Source: Candidatus Opimibacter skivensis
GTDB lineage: Bacteria > Bacteroidota > Bacteroidia > Chitinophagales > Saprospiraceae
Length of the DNA: 64,000 bases
Assembly (NCBI GenBank): GCA_016721905.1
Contig: JADKHH010000024.1
Span: forward strand, 104,561-168,560
Direction of reading: 5' to 3'
Positions 36,465 to 45,857 of this stretch are shown here, one piece after another; positions within the stretch are counted from its first letter, which is position 1, and the number at the start of each line of letters is the position of its first letter. The position numbers and the translations under genes are program-made. Under the pieces are notes generated by a model. That model was given only the letters and a program-made list of their open reading frames with translations, was not told the origin of the DNA and searched no databases.

Positions 36465-37378
36465 CAATTTTCTTTGATCATCTCCGCCAATACGCCTTCC
36501 TTGAGAGCAAAGTCACAATAAAACAGCCTCTCCGGAGGCATTTCCCTGGTGATATACCTGATCAAGGCATAGGCTACCACGATATAATCAACCCGTTCGA
36601 TAGGTATCTCAGGTATCTGGCGGCGGGCAGCCATATTGGTAGCAATAATCTCATCCAGATAGCCAGGCATCCCGCTGATATCCAGTTCAGTCCAATGGTC
36701 GGCAGCGGAAATCTTAGGCAAGACCTCATTGATGACTTCAAATGATCCGCTTGCACCGATGAGGTAATACCCAGGTAATTGTCCTATAATGGAAATGAGC
36801 TCTACCAGTTCCTTCTCCAATAAGGCTTCCAGGGAGTTGATTTCTCCTTCAGACATAGGATCTGAATGGTGGAAACGCCTGTGCAGGACGGCGACCCCGA
36901 TCTTATAGCTACCCTTAAAAAGGACCTGTTCTCCTTTGAAAAGGATAAACTCTACACTGCCACCTCCTATATCCATGATCAATCCATGCTTGTCCAGAGG
37001 TGGTATGGCAGATTTTATTCCGTTGAGGATATAACCTGCTTCCCGATGGCCATCGATGATTTCTATTTTTATTCCAGTAGCAGCTGTAAAACGGTCTGCA
37101 ACTTCTTTACCGTTTTTAGCTTCGCGCAAGGCAGCTGTTCCGATGGCTCTTGTTTTTATGACACTATAAGTCATGATCTGTTCAGCAAACTGCTTCATAG
37201 CTGACATGCCGCGCTCTATACTTACATCATCGATGTATTCGAGTCCGCCCGAAGCGAGTTTTACATATATCCGTTCTTTATAAATGAGGGCCAGTGTTCC
37301 ATCGCTGTTGATCTCACAGATCAGGAGATGAAAGGTATTCGACCCGAGGTCGATGACAGCCAACCGGTCACCGGTCAT
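36464..37378 (-). CDS. ppx: Ppx/GppA-family exopolyphosphatase
   Basis: A 304-residue protein of the ASKHA fold: phosphate-1 loop AVIDLGSNTFHLLI, HREAGYILNGI, and phosphate-2 motif MDIGGGSVEFIL. The family hydrolyses terminal phosphates of polyphosphate or of pppGpp. It is the short form lacking a C-terminal HD domain. It overlaps the lipoprotein gene by 4 bp (stop/start) and lies in the run OMP - lipoprotein - ppx - permease/DtxR, all minus strand. The metal operator sits at its 3' end. Confidence 0.92.
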   Translation of the reverse strand: MTGDRLAVIDLGSNTFHLLICEINSDGTLALIYKERIYVKLASGGLEYIDDVSIERGMSAMKQFAEQIMTYSVIKTRAIGTAALREAKNGKEVADRFTAATGIKIEIIDGHREAGYILNGIKSAIPPLDKHGLIMDIGGGSVEFILFKGEQVLFKGSYKIGVAVLHRRFHHSDPMSEGEINSLEALLEKELVELISIIGQLPGYYLIGASGSFEVINEVLPKISAADHWTELDISGMPGYLDEIIATNMAARRQIPEIPIERVDYIVVAYALIRYITREMPPERLFYCDFALKEGVLAEMIKEN

Positions 37379-37860
37379 TGTTGTTTCTGTTTCTCTACCT
37401 GGCTGATGATGTTTTTGAAAAAAGCCACACCTGCCGGCCCCATAGCATTGGCTGCAAGAGGTTTGTTGTCTTGCATGAAGAGTAGATACTCACAGCCCGT
37501 GTCACAGTATACATCGGCTTCGCGAAGGATGGTGCCTTGTTGCATCCATGTCAATCGGCCGAGTGGTTTGCAATTACCCGTGATGTTTGGAGCAGCAGGA
37601 GACACATATAATACTGTATTCTTTACGCTGGCTGGATTGTCCTGGTTGACACTGATCGGAAGGTCATAGAAGATGATATCAACTTTGTCCGCCTGGCTGT
37701 ACAAAGTACCAATCGCTTCGTTACCCAGGGCAGGATATTTTGGAGGAGCAGGTGTTGCAGCCACAGGTTCAGAAGTTTCTGTTTTTGCTTCAGATTTACA
37801 TGATGCACTGACAGTGATCAGGCATGCACTGATTAGCAACAAGAGGAAGGTATGTTTCAT
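37375..37860 (-). CDS. Hypothetical lipoprotein (161 residues)
   Basis: Signal and lipobox (ITVSASC, Cys21), then a Glu/Thr/Pro-rich linker (AATPAPPKYPALGNEA). The folded part contains VDIIFYDLPISVNQDN, ITGNCKPLGRLTWMQ and DVYCDTGCEYLLFMQDNK, with three cysteines. No family recognised. Translationally coupled to ppx (4-bp overlap) and two bases after the OMP gene. Confidence 0.75.
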   Translation of the reverse strand: MKHTFLLLLISACLITVSASCKSEAKTETSEPVAATPAPPKYPALGNEAIGTLYSQADKVDIIFYDLPISVNQDNPASVKNTVLYVSPAAPNITGNCKPLGRLTWMQQGTILREADVYCDTGCEYLLFMQDNKPLAANAMGPAGVAFFKNIISQVEKQKQQ

Positions 37861-37862
37861 AA

Positions 37863-38519
37863 TTATTTAAAATAATATTCGAAGCGGAAAGTAAGCCAGT
37901 AGGATAAAAGTCTTTGTGTGTTAAGGTTATTTTTTTCAGGATCCAATAGCGGTATGATGCCGCTTGTATACCGTGCTGTAATACCCCATTGTTTGCTCAA
38001 TCGGATAGTAGCCCCCAGCATCCATGACAGATCATTTTCACTAAAGTAGGGGACAAGCTTATCATAGGCTTCTTCGGAGGAGTGATAATAGTCTGTGGTT
38101 TTAGCATCAAGCAACCTTCCATAACTCAGACCTGCCTGAGCGGATACTTTATAATATTTCCCTTCTTCCTGCCACCAATCACCCAGTGAGATATAGACTG
38201 GTATTTCGATGTATTTCAGGCTGATTTCGATATCAGGATCATATTCCGGATTGAAGATGTCCGGACGGCTGCCCCGCTCTGAATACAGGAATTCCATGTT
38301 CATCCGCCATACCGATTCAAATTCCATGGTGGTCTTGATCCCACCGGTCAGGCCGACTTTGTCAAATCCGGCCAGTTCATCCCCATCAATCTGGGAAGCA
38401 TTGAGTCCGGCGACCAATCCGGCCGAAAACCGCTGTGCCTGGACATCCGTCCAGGTCATCAGCCCGAGGGCCAGGAAAGTACACCAACGGAGATATATCA
38501 AAGTTTTTTCTAATTTCAT
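37863..38519 (-). CDS. Outer-membrane beta-barrel protein (PorT-like)
   Basis: About 218 residues from MKLEKTLIYLRWCTFLALG; a longer start at 38549 adds ten residues before the signal. After signal cleavage near VQAQ the mature chain RFSAGLVAGLNASQIDG is the standard start of the Bacteroidota PorT/OMP_b-brl_2 family, followed by amphipathic strands (GLTGGIKTTMEF, MNMEFLYSERGS) and a terminal YWLTFRFEYYFK. An eight-stranded barrel is expected. Function in this family is mostly unknown; one member assists type IX secretion. Confidence 0.82.
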   Translation of the reverse strand: MKLEKTLIYLRWCTFLALGLMTWTDVQAQRFSAGLVAGLNASQIDGDELAGFDKVGLTGGIKTTMEFESVWRMNMEFLYSERGSRPDIFNPEYDPDIEISLKYIEIPVYISLGDWWQEEGKYYKVSAQAGLSYGRLLDAKTTDYYHSSEEAYDKLVPYFSENDLSWMLGATIRLSKQWGITARYTSGIIPLLDPEKNNLNTQRLLSYWLTFRFEYYFK

Positions 38520-38595
38520 GGCCTCAATTGGATCCCCGCTGCCCTGCAAAATACCAGGAAACAGGCTGGATCATAGTTATAAAGGTTAACAAAAC

Positions 38596-38871
38596 ATGAT
38601 CAAATATACCAAGCATAATCTCAACAGGCTTGAAGATATTTTCAAGGAGCTCAAGATTACGATCCGTTATGAAAAAGGAAATTTTCATTCGGGATATTGT
38701 ATAGTGTCAGGCAAAAATATCGTCATCGTCAACAAGTTTTTTGATGTGGAAGCCCGCATCAACACCTTGCTGGAGATCCTGGAAGAAGGCGGAATCAATA
38801 GCGAAGGCCTTTCTGAAGAGAGCAGGGACTGGTTTAACAAATTGCGCAAATCTATGTTGCACACCGCGTGA
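38596..38871 (+). CDS. Conserved hypothetical protein (91 residues)
   Basis: MIKYTKHNLNRLEDIFKEL ... IRYEKGNFHSGYCIVSGKNIVIVNKFFDVEARINTLLEIL. I recognise this as a small conserved Bacteroidota protein typically found near a beta-lactamase-fold hydrolase, function unknown. No signal peptide. It overlaps the GTG start of the hydrolase gene by 4 bp, so they are co-translated. Confidence 0.8.
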   Translation: MIKYTKHNLNRLEDIFKELKITIRYEKGNFHSGYCIVSGKNIVIVNKFFDVEARINTLLEILEEGGINSEGLSEESRDWFNKLRKSMLHTA

Positions 38872-39650
38872 GTGGGCCACTCCGTATTACCTTGCTTGGT
38901 ACAGGGACTTCCCAGGGGATTCCAGTTATCGGTTGCAAATGCAAGGTTTGTACTTCCGCTGACTCAAGGGATCAACGACTCAGGACAGCAGCCTTTATAC
39001 AGGCAGGTGAAACAGGCCTGGCCATAGATATCGGCCCCGATTTCCGAAGGCAGATGTTAGCCAACGACCTCCAGAATGTACATGCGGTGCTGCTGACACA
39101 TGAGCATAATGATCACATTTCCGGTCTAGATGATATTCGGCCTATCAATTTCCTGTATCACCGGGATATTCCGATCTATGGCGGTCAGCGCACTTTGTCT
39201 GAAATGCATCGTAGGTTTTATTACGCCTTTGATCCCGATTATCAATACCCCGGAAAACCCCGCGTACACAGCATTACTGTAGAAGATAATACCCCTTTCG
39301 CCATAGGAGACCAAACGATTTTACCCATCGTGGTTGATCACGGAGACATGGCTATATATGGGTACAGGATCGGTCCCTTAGCGTATATCACGGACGCTAA
39401 AACGATCCCGGCCTCAAGTAAGAAGGACTTGCAAGGCCTGGAAGTATTGATCCTGAATGCCCTGAGGTTTGAACCACACCTCACACATCTCAATGTTGAA
39501 GAGGCTATTGCCTTGTGTGATGAACTCAAGCCACGGGTTTGCTATCTCACCCATATCAGCCATGAGATGGGCCTGCAAGCAGATGTCAATGCAATGCTGC
39601 CCGAAAATATCCGTTTGGGTTATGATGGGTTGTGTATAAATCTCAGATGA
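38868..39650 (+). CDS. MBL-fold metallo-hydrolase (PhnP / RNase-Z-like family)
   Basis: A 260-residue protein starting with GTG in a GTGA overlap with the preceding gene. LGTGTSQGIPVIGCKC near the start, LLTHEHNDHISGLDDIRP (HxHxDH metal motif), VVDHGDMAIYGYRIG (second metal Asp/His region) and LTHISHEMG near the end form the di-zinc site. The CKCKVC segment is typical of PhnP-like members, which cleave cyclic phosphates. The physiological substrate is unknown. Cytoplasmic. Confidence 0.9.
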   Translation: MSGPLRITLLGTGTSQGIPVIGCKCKVCTSADSRDQRLRTAAFIQAGETGLAIDIGPDFRRQMLANDLQNVHAVLLTHEHNDHISGLDDIRPINFLYHRDIPIYGGQRTLSEMHRRFYYAFDPDYQYPGKPRVHSITVEDNTPFAIGDQTILPIVVDHGDMAIYGYRIGPLAYITDAKTIPASSKKDLQGLEVLILNALRFEPHLTHLNVEEAIALCDELKPRVCYLTHISHEMGLQADVNAMLPENIRLGYDGLCINLR

Positions 39651-39799
39651 TGTCTCCTGCTTGACAAAGGAAAACATAAACCAGGCAGGGGTGTTTGAAA
39701 GGCTTTAGTATATTTATTGTTGATTAAATGTTTACCGCACATAAAAGAGAATCACCTGAACCAGTATCTTGTCTTGATAAACAGGCAGGTGGATACCTC

Positions 39800-40786
39800 A
39801 TGGCTATAAGGATGACTGGATTCAAGAGATTTATATACTGTTGCTTTGTGCTGGCAGGGTATTCTTCGCTCATGGGGCAGCATGGAATGCAGAACAGTCT
39901 CTATATGCATGAGCGCTATGCATTCAATCCGGCGTTTGGCGGAATGGAGAGAAGTCTCGCTGCAGGTCTCCTGTACAGGTCACAATGGGCAGGACTGGAA
40001 GGTAATCCTGAATCGCGGATGCTAAACGTCCATATGCCTTTCTATCTCTGGCATGGTGCACTTGGCTTTCAATTGGTCAATGAATCAATAGGAGCGGAGA
40101 AGCAGACCGGAATGCTGGTGTCTTATAATTATATATATGAATCAGAGGTGGGATTAATCTCTACAGGTTTGCGGGCAGGCATCTACCAGAATTCTCTTGA
40201 TGGCACGAAACTGAGAACACCAGATGGTACCTATGAGGGTTCTATAATAGATCACCAGGATGTTACGCTTCCCAATTCGCAGATTTCCGGTATTTCACCT
40301 GTCCTCGAAGCAGGCGTCTATTTTGCCGGGGATTATTTTGAAGCGGGCCTTTCTATGACAGGGTTTTTTCCGGCGGGAATCACCTTGGGAGACAACCTTA
40401 ACTTTTCGCCCAAACCAGGATTCCATTTTTTCGGAGAGTATTTTATTGAATCCTTTGACCAGGTCACCATCTATCCGGTGGTCTATATCAAGTCAGATTT
40501 AGTCCAATCGCAGGCTGAATTGTCTGTCCGGGCTGACTGGCAGGACCTCGTCACAGCAGGGGTAGGGTACAGGGGTTTTGGAAAAAATAGCCGGGATGCA
40601 ATGATTTTATCCGCAGGAGTCCGCTTATCACAAAAGTTCTATCTACATTACGCCTATGATATCGGGTTGAGCAGTTTGAAGTCCACCCATGAGGGTACCC
40701 ACGAATTACTCATCAGGTACAATCTTGGAAAAAGGATTGGCGCCGGATTGCCCCCGAGAATTATTTACAACCCAAGAAACCTCTAG
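39800..40786 (+). CDS. porP: Type IX secretion protein PorP/SprF-family outer-membrane protein
   Basis: About 328 residues from the Met at 39800 (or Met 39812), giving a signal peptide ending SSLMGQ; upstream start 39728 would add 24 residues before it. The core YAFNPAFGGMERSL and YRSQWAGLEGNPESR mark the PorP/SprF family, followed by beta-barrel strands such as GALGFQLVNESIGAEKQTGM. PorP is an outer-membrane partner of the type IX system. It directly precedes gldK-L-M-N, the same order as the porP-porK-porL-porM-porN cluster of Porphyromonas. The 324-bp gap after it contains an AT-rich stretch and the gldK promoter. Confidence 0.9.
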   Translation: MAIRMTGFKRFIYCCFVLAGYSSLMGQHGMQNSLYMHERYAFNPAFGGMERSLAAGLLYRSQWAGLEGNPESRMLNVHMPFYLWHGALGFQLVNESIGAEKQTGMLVSYNYIYESEVGLISTGLRAGIYQNSLDGTKLRTPDGTYEGSIIDHQDVTLPNSQISGISPVLEAGVYFAGDYFEAGLSMTGFFPAGITLGDNLNFSPKPGFHFFGEYFIESFDQVTIYPVVYIKSDLVQSQAELSVRADWQDLVTAGVGYRGFGKNSRDAMILSAGVRLSQKFYLHYAYDIGLSSLKSTHEGTHELLIRYNLGKRIGAGLPPRIIYNPRNL

Positions 40787-41033
40787 CAATAATTACCACG
40801 TATTTGACCGGAGGAAACCGGCATGATCAAAAGAGGATCAAATAGTGGAGGATTAAGCAATTGTAACTATATTATAATTTGCTATTTACATATTATGTTA
40901 ATTTATATATGGGTTTTATTCCAACCCAAATTTAAATTCGTGAGAAAGCATAATATTGTCAAATAATATATCGTTACAACCCTTGTTGGCATAAATTATG
41001 TTGTTCGTTGGTTGAATTATAAAAAGATAAGTG

Positions 41034-41063
41034 TTGGATATGTAAGTCAAAAAACTATCTTTA
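41034..41063 (+). promoter_or_regulatory. Bacteroidota-type promoter for gldK
   Basis: TTG at 41034-41036 and TATCTTTA at 41056-41063 are separated by 19 bases, the spacing of the Bacteroidota TTG / TAnnTTTG promoter. One base of the second box differs. Transcription would start about 40 bases before the gldK ATG. Confidence 0.55.
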
Positions 41064-41110
41064 CACCTCTTTTTTAAGCTACCCACAACAGCGAAACTTT
41101 TTATAAAAGG

Positions 41111-42352
41111 ATGAGGAACATTTCAATCTCAGTATTGGCCGTTATATCTATGGCCTTTCTATTCACTGCCTGCGGTACAGGTGAAACAGGTCAGTTGGTT
41201 GGTGTCATGGATAGACCGAATTTTACCGGTATCAATCCATACGGCATGGAATATATCCGCAGTGGTACATTCCACATTGGCCAGTCAGACCAGGACATCT
41301 ACAACGACTTCATGCAGCGCCCAATGGCGGTCTCCATCGTAGGTTTCTTTGTCGATGACACCGAAATCACAAACAACGAGTATCGCCAGTTTGTTCACTA
41401 TGTGCGTGATTCCATCGCCCATGTGACCCTCGATCACTTTAAGGAAGATGAGGACGGTAATCAGACCATCGACTGGGAATATGAAATTGACTGGAGCGAT
41501 GAATTGCTCGATGACATGTATTTCCAGGGAGATGATGTCTTTGCCGGCAAGAAAGAACTGGATACCAGGGAGTTAGTCTACAAGTACGAGTGGAAAGACT
41601 GGAAAAAGGCAGCTAGCCCACAATTTAAAGGCAAACGTACCGAGATCATCAATCGTGAAGAAGTGAGCATCTATCCTGACACCCTTGTCTGGATCCGCGA
41701 CTTCGCATACTCTTACAATGAACCATTCACACGTAACTATTTCTGGCACCCTGCTTTCGATGATTATCCTGTAGTAGGTGTTAACTGGAAGATGGCCAAG
41801 GCTTTCTGCGCATGGCGCACAAACCTTTGGAACACCTTCCGCGGTGATGAGCCAAACACAGAAGAATACCGTTTACCGACAGAGCATGAGTGGGAATATG
41901 CCGCACGCGGTGGTCACGACCTCGCTCCATATCCATGGGGTGGTTACGGACTCCGCAACGCCAAAGGATGTCTCCTGGCCAACTTTAAACCTGGTCGTGG
42001 TAACTACCCTGAAGACGGAGGCCACTACACAGTAAAGGCCGATGCTTATTTCCCGAATGATTATGGCTTATATAACATGTCCGGAAACGCAGCAGAATGG
42101 ACAGAAACCGCCTTTTTCGAAAATGCCCACTTTATCGTCCACGATAACAACCCTGATATTAAATATGATGCTAAGGAGGATGATCCTGCAGTGTACAAGC
42201 GTAAAGTAATCAGGGGAGGTTCCTGGAAAGACGTCGCCTACTACCTGCAGACAAGTACCCGTCACTGGGAATATCAGGATACGACCAAATCGTATATTGG
42301 TTTCCGCTGCGCGCTTACCTTCCTTGGAAGAGCTATTGATGACGCAAACTAA
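41111..42352 (+). CDS. gldK: Type IX secretion lipoprotein GldK (PorK)
   Basis: A 413-residue lipoprotein (FLFTAC, Cys21) with a formylglycine-generating-enzyme-like (FGE-sulfatase) domain: NPYGMEYIRSGTFHIGQSD at the start, DDTEITNNEYRQFVHYV, GVNWKMAKAFCAWR, RLPTEHEWEYAARGG and KVIRGGSWKD near the end. GldK forms the periplasmic ring with GldN that anchors the type IX motor to the outer membrane. The family is catalytically inactive for sulfatase maturation. It has its own promoter and is followed by gldL after a 187-bp gap. Confidence 0.95.
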   Translation: MRNISISVLAVISMAFLFTACGTGETGQLVGVMDRPNFTGINPYGMEYIRSGTFHIGQSDQDIYNDFMQRPMAVSIVGFFVDDTEITNNEYRQFVHYVRDSIAHVTLDHFKEDEDGNQTIDWEYEIDWSDELLDDMYFQGDDVFAGKKELDTRELVYKYEWKDWKKAASPQFKGKRTEIINREEVSIYPDTLVWIRDFAYSYNEPFTRNYFWHPAFDDYPVVGVNWKMAKAFCAWRTNLWNTFRGDEPNTEEYRLPTEHEWEYAARGGHDLAPYPWGGYGLRNAKGCLLANFKPGRGNYPEDGGHYTVKADAYFPNDYGLYNMSGNAAEWTETAFFENAHFIVHDNNPDIKYDAKEDDPAVYKRKVIRGGSWKDVAYYLQTSTRHWEYQDTTKSYIGFRCALTFLGRAIDDAN

Positions 42353-42539
42353 TACTATCGTTCATACTATCTAATCCTGATTGCTTTCTATGAAGCTTAG
42401 GATTGACTTAACTGCGTGTAACGAAAAAAAAAATACTAAACTAAAACAGGGTCTTGTCCGGGTTCAGTGATTTTTACCTTGGGATTTGCCTTGATGTCGC
42501 AATAATTTATTCTTTAACAAAAAAAACATCTCAACCAGC

Positions 42540-43271
42540 ATGAACAAGATTCTCAAATCTGCTTCATTCAAGTATCTCAAAAACTTCATCATCGGTGTTG
42601 GAGCTTCCGTCGTAATGATTGGTGCTTTGGGTAAGATTCTAAGTACCGAATGGGGTGATGCCATGATTACCGTTGGACTGTCCACAGAGGCCTTTATCTT
42701 CCTCATGCTCGGTCTTATTCCACCAGACAAAGATTACTACTGGGAAAAACTGTACCCAGGATTGGAAAGGTATAACAGCAACCTCGCACCATTGACTGCC
42801 GGTGAGTTGGAAAAAGATTCCCGCCCATTAAATGGTCTTAAAGTGGAAGGCCAACTTGGAGGTATGTTATCTGAACTTCAGATCATGTCAAAGAGCATGA
42901 GCTCACTGAAAGCATTACAGGAAGTAGATTTTTCCCAGACATCTGATCAAATCAAGTCTATGGGTAATTTCTATGACAGGATGAATCAGGCTATGCAGGA
43001 ACTCAGCCACAGCGTTGAAGAAACGAAAGCATATCGCAGCCATATCACAGCATTGAATCAGAACATTCAGGGTGTAAGCCAGATGTACCAGGGAGTATTG
43101 GCATCTAAAGAGCAGCTTGCCCACATGAATGCAGCACTTACTCAACTTGCAAGTTCCGAATCTGATGCTAAAGGCTATACAGATCAGATGGCTACATTGA
43201 ACAAGAACCTACGTTCATTGAACAGTGTATACGGAAACGTACTGAGTGCAATGACCGGAGGAAAGGCATAA
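42540..43271 (+). CDS. gldL: Type IX secretion / gliding motor protein GldL
   Basis: A 243-residue inner-membrane protein: two transmembrane helices in the first 65 residues (NFIIGVGASVVMIGALGKIL and FIFLMLGLIPP), with a conserved Glu in the second helix (STEAF). A long cytoplasmic coiled-coil region ends GNVLSAMTGGKA. GldL and GldM form the proton-driven motor of the type IX system. Length and helix pattern are normal. The 187-bp gap before it holds a short AATCCT / AGGATT inverted repeat without a T-run. Confidence 0.95.
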   Translation: MNKILKSASFKYLKNFIIGVGASVVMIGALGKILSTEWGDAMITVGLSTEAFIFLMLGLIPPDKDYYWEKLYPGLERYNSNLAPLTAGELEKDSRPLNGLKVEGQLGGMLSELQIMSKSMSSLKALQEVDFSQTSDQIKSMGNFYDRMNQAMQELSHSVEETKAYRSHITALNQNIQGVSQMYQGVLASKEQLAHMNAALTQLASSESDAKGYTDQMATLNKNLRSLNSVYGNVLSAMTGGKA

Positions 43272-43327
43272 TGCCTGACAATGATGTCGAACTAATCTAT
43301 TTATTTAAGTAAAACTATTAATCCGAT

Positions 43328-44896
43328 ATGTCAATTCCTAAGGAGCCCCGGCAGATAATGATCAATATTATGTATCTGGTCCTCACTGCCCTGCTTGCCC
43401 TCAACGTTTCAGCAGAAATTTTCAACGCTTTCAAAGTAGTTGACAAGAGTATGGCCAAGAGTAATGCATCTCTTGATGAATCAAATAGTAAAATGCCTGA
43501 ACTGATCAGTGCCGGAGCTAAGAAAAGAGAATCCTTTGCTACGTACGCGGATCGTGTTGCACCCGCAAGGCAATACTCCGCTGAACTGAACCAGTATATC
43601 CAGAATATCATCGATACCTTGATCATTACCTCAGGGGGCTACATGGCAGATAAAGAAACTGGCCAACCAACCGAAAAGTTGAAAGGTGAGAAAGACAAGA
43701 GTGTTACCACCCGATTACTTGTAGATAAAGGGATTGGTGAAGAACTGAAAGCTAAAATCCTTGAATACAAGACTAAGTTCCTTAGCTTGCTGGACACAGC
43801 TGATGTAGCTAGTTTTTCTGGTGATATCACGCTCGATGTAGATGACGCTACCTGGCAGAAAAAGAAAAAGAAGAGTTGGGCTGAAATGAATTTCAGTCAC
43901 ATGCCGGTTCAGGCCACACTTCCGATTCTTCGCAAATTCCAGAACGATGTCAAGAATTCCGAAGCTACCATTCTTAACTACCTGGCCAATAAGGTAGGTA
44001 CAAACGTTGACGTGGTTTTGGACAAGTTTACAGTCGTATCCGCTGCTAAGAAATCATACGTCATCAAGGGGGAAACCTATGAAGCCGATATCTTCCTTAG
44101 CGCATTCGCCGGAGCTGACAGTAAAACGGGTATCTCAATCTCTGTTGACGGCAGGAGTCTTCCTGTAGATGCAGAAGGAGTTGCTAAGTATTCTGCATCA
44201 GCAGGTGGAGTAGGTCTGAGAAAGTATTCTGCATCAATTAGTGTAACCAATCCGGTAACCAACGAAGTACAGACTTTCAAGAAGGAATTCGAATATGAAG
44301 TTGGTGAGCGTTCAGTATCTGTTTCTGCAACTAAAATGAATGTGTTCTACATTGGTGTAGACAATCCAGTAGCTGTATCAGCTGCAGGTGTACCTAGTAA
44401 CCAAGTACAGGTCAGTATGACCGGTTCAGGTGGTGGTAGTATCAGCAAGAACAGCGATGGTACATTCAACGTTAAAGTTTCTACCCCAACCAAATTGGGT
44501 GAATTCGCCTACGTAACCGTTGCCGCTCCTGGCCTGTCTGAAAAGAGAGAGTTCAGGGTGAAAAGGATTCCTAACCCAAATGCTAAATTGAGTAATTCAA
44601 TGGGAGGAGTTATGGGTGCCGGTGAATTTAAAGCTCAGAAAGGTTTATTTGCCGTACTCGATAATTTTGATTTTGATGCCAAATGTGAAATCATTGGTTA
44701 CCAACTTGTGCGTGTACCTAGAAGACAGGATCCGCTTATTGCAGCTAACAAAGGTGGAGGTTACAATGCCGAAGCAAGAGGTGTCGTTGACCAAGCTAAA
44801 GCAGGCGATACCTATTACTTTGAAAATGTAAAGGCGAAATGCCCTGGTGATGCTTCAGGTCGTGACATCAACCAACTTGTATTTAAAATTAACTAA
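43328..44896 (+). CDS. gldM: Type IX secretion / gliding motor protein GldM
   Basis: A 522-residue protein with one transmembrane helix near the N-terminus (IMINIMYLVLTALLALNVSAE) and a long periplasmic part composed of several beta domains. NVFYIGVDNPVAVSAAG and GLFAVLDNFDFDAKCEI are the GldM landmark sequences. The C-terminal domain (NKGGGYNAEARGVV ... DTYYFENVK) is the one related to the broken cassette gene at 19375-19997. GldM reaches from the motor to the GldKN ring. gldN follows after 5 bp. Confidence 0.96.
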   Translation: MSIPKEPRQIMINIMYLVLTALLALNVSAEIFNAFKVVDKSMAKSNASLDESNSKMPELISAGAKKRESFATYADRVAPARQYSAELNQYIQNIIDTLIITSGGYMADKETGQPTEKLKGEKDKSVTTRLLVDKGIGEELKAKILEYKTKFLSLLDTADVASFSGDITLDVDDATWQKKKKKSWAEMNFSHMPVQATLPILRKFQNDVKNSEATILNYLANKVGTNVDVVLDKFTVVSAAKKSYVIKGETYEADIFLSAFAGADSKTGISISVDGRSLPVDAEGVAKYSASAGGVGLRKYSASISVTNPVTNEVQTFKKEFEYEVGERSVSVSATKMNVFYIGVDNPVAVSAAGVPSNQVQVSMTGSGGGSISKNSDGTFNVKVSTPTKLGEFAYVTVAAPGLSEKREFRVKRIPNPNAKLSNSMGGVMGAGEFKAQKGLFAVLDNFDFDAKCEIIGYQLVRVPRRQDPLIAANKGGGYNAEARGVVDQAKAGDTYYFENVKAKCPGDASGRDINQLVFKIN

Positions 44897-44901
44897 TCAT
44901 C

Positions 44902-45771
44902 ATGAAGTCATTATTTGCTTACCTGGTCGGGATTCTATCCGCATTTGTTCCTGGAGTGATCTGGGCACAACAAGCCGAAAGTATCATCACCGAATCAAGC
45001 GATCCTGTTGAAGATGTATATCTTGATGATGTTGTAAGACATACGATGATATACGAAAACCGGGTTCTTCCTTATGAGCCTCTTCGTGAAGCGGATATTC
45101 CGTGGGAACGTAGGATGTGGCGCCTCATTGATGTTCGGGAGAAGATCAACCTTCCGTTTATCAATCCTTTGGAGCCATTCTTTACCATCATAGCGGAAGG
45201 TGCTAAGTCGGGCGAAATCAAAGTCTTCAAGGATGAAACCTTTAAGGAAATGATGACTCCGGATGAAGTCATGGGTAAGCTGGTGACAACAGATACAAGT
45301 CTTGTATTCAATCCGGATACGTATGAAGATGAGGTGGTCATCGTGAACTCACCGGTCAATCCGGAAGATATCATCAAGTACCGCGTTAAGGAAATGTGGT
45401 TTTTCGATGAGGAGAGTTCAAGGATGGGTGTCCGCATTCTGGGTATCGCTCCGATCAGGGATTACATAGATGAAAACACTGGTGAATTCAAATATGCTAT
45501 CCCGATGTTCTGGGTATATTATCCTGAAGCCAGAGAAGCATTGTCACGTCACACTGTATTTACAGAAGGCAATGATGCAGCTCCTGGTACATGGTACGAT
45601 CTGTTTGAACAAAGAAGGTTTTCAAGCTATATCTACAAGCAATCGAATGTGCTTGATATGAGACTTGAGGATTTTTACAACGGAGCTGAAAAAGGTGTTG
45701 AGCGTCTCATGGAATCCGAAAGGATCAAGATGGAGCTCTTCAACTGGGAGCATGACCTCTGGACATATTGA
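44902..45771 (+). CDS. gldN: Type IX secretion protein GldN (PorN)
   Basis: A 289-residue periplasmic protein with a signal peptide ending VIWAQ. DVYLDDVVRHTMIYENRVLPYEPLREADIPWERRMWRLIDVREKINLPF is the family hallmark (given here in parts as DVYLDDVVRHTMIYEN and WRLIDVREKINLPF), then RVKEMWFFDEESSRM and FWVYYPEAREAL. It binds GldK and GldM. It is the last gene of the operon, and a strong terminator follows 25 bp after the stop. Confidence 0.95.
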   Translation: MKSLFAYLVGILSAFVPGVIWAQQAESIITESSDPVEDVYLDDVVRHTMIYENRVLPYEPLREADIPWERRMWRLIDVREKINLPFINPLEPFFTIIAEGAKSGEIKVFKDETFKEMMTPDEVMGKLVTTDTSLVFNPDTYEDEVVIVNSPVNPEDIIKYRVKEMWFFDEESSRMGVRILGIAPIRDYIDENTGEFKYAIPMFWVYYPEAREALSRHTVFTEGNDAAPGTWYDLFEQRRFSSYIYKQSNVLDMRLEDFYNGAEKGVERLMESERIKMELFNWEHDLWTY

Positions 45772-45796
45772 TATAAGCAAGTAGTTTAAATTATAT

Positions 45797-45833
45797 AAGC
45801 CCTTCCCGGATTCCGGTAAGGGCTTTTTCTTTT
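45797..45833 (+). terminator. Intrinsic terminator of the gld operon
   Basis: Stem AAGCCCTT / AAGGGCTT with inner CCGG pairs, followed by TTTTCTTTT. Convergent with the glycosyltransferase operon, whose last gene ends 25 bp further on. Confidence 0.85.
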
Positions 45834-45857
45834 AATGCATATCTGCCAAATCAAAGT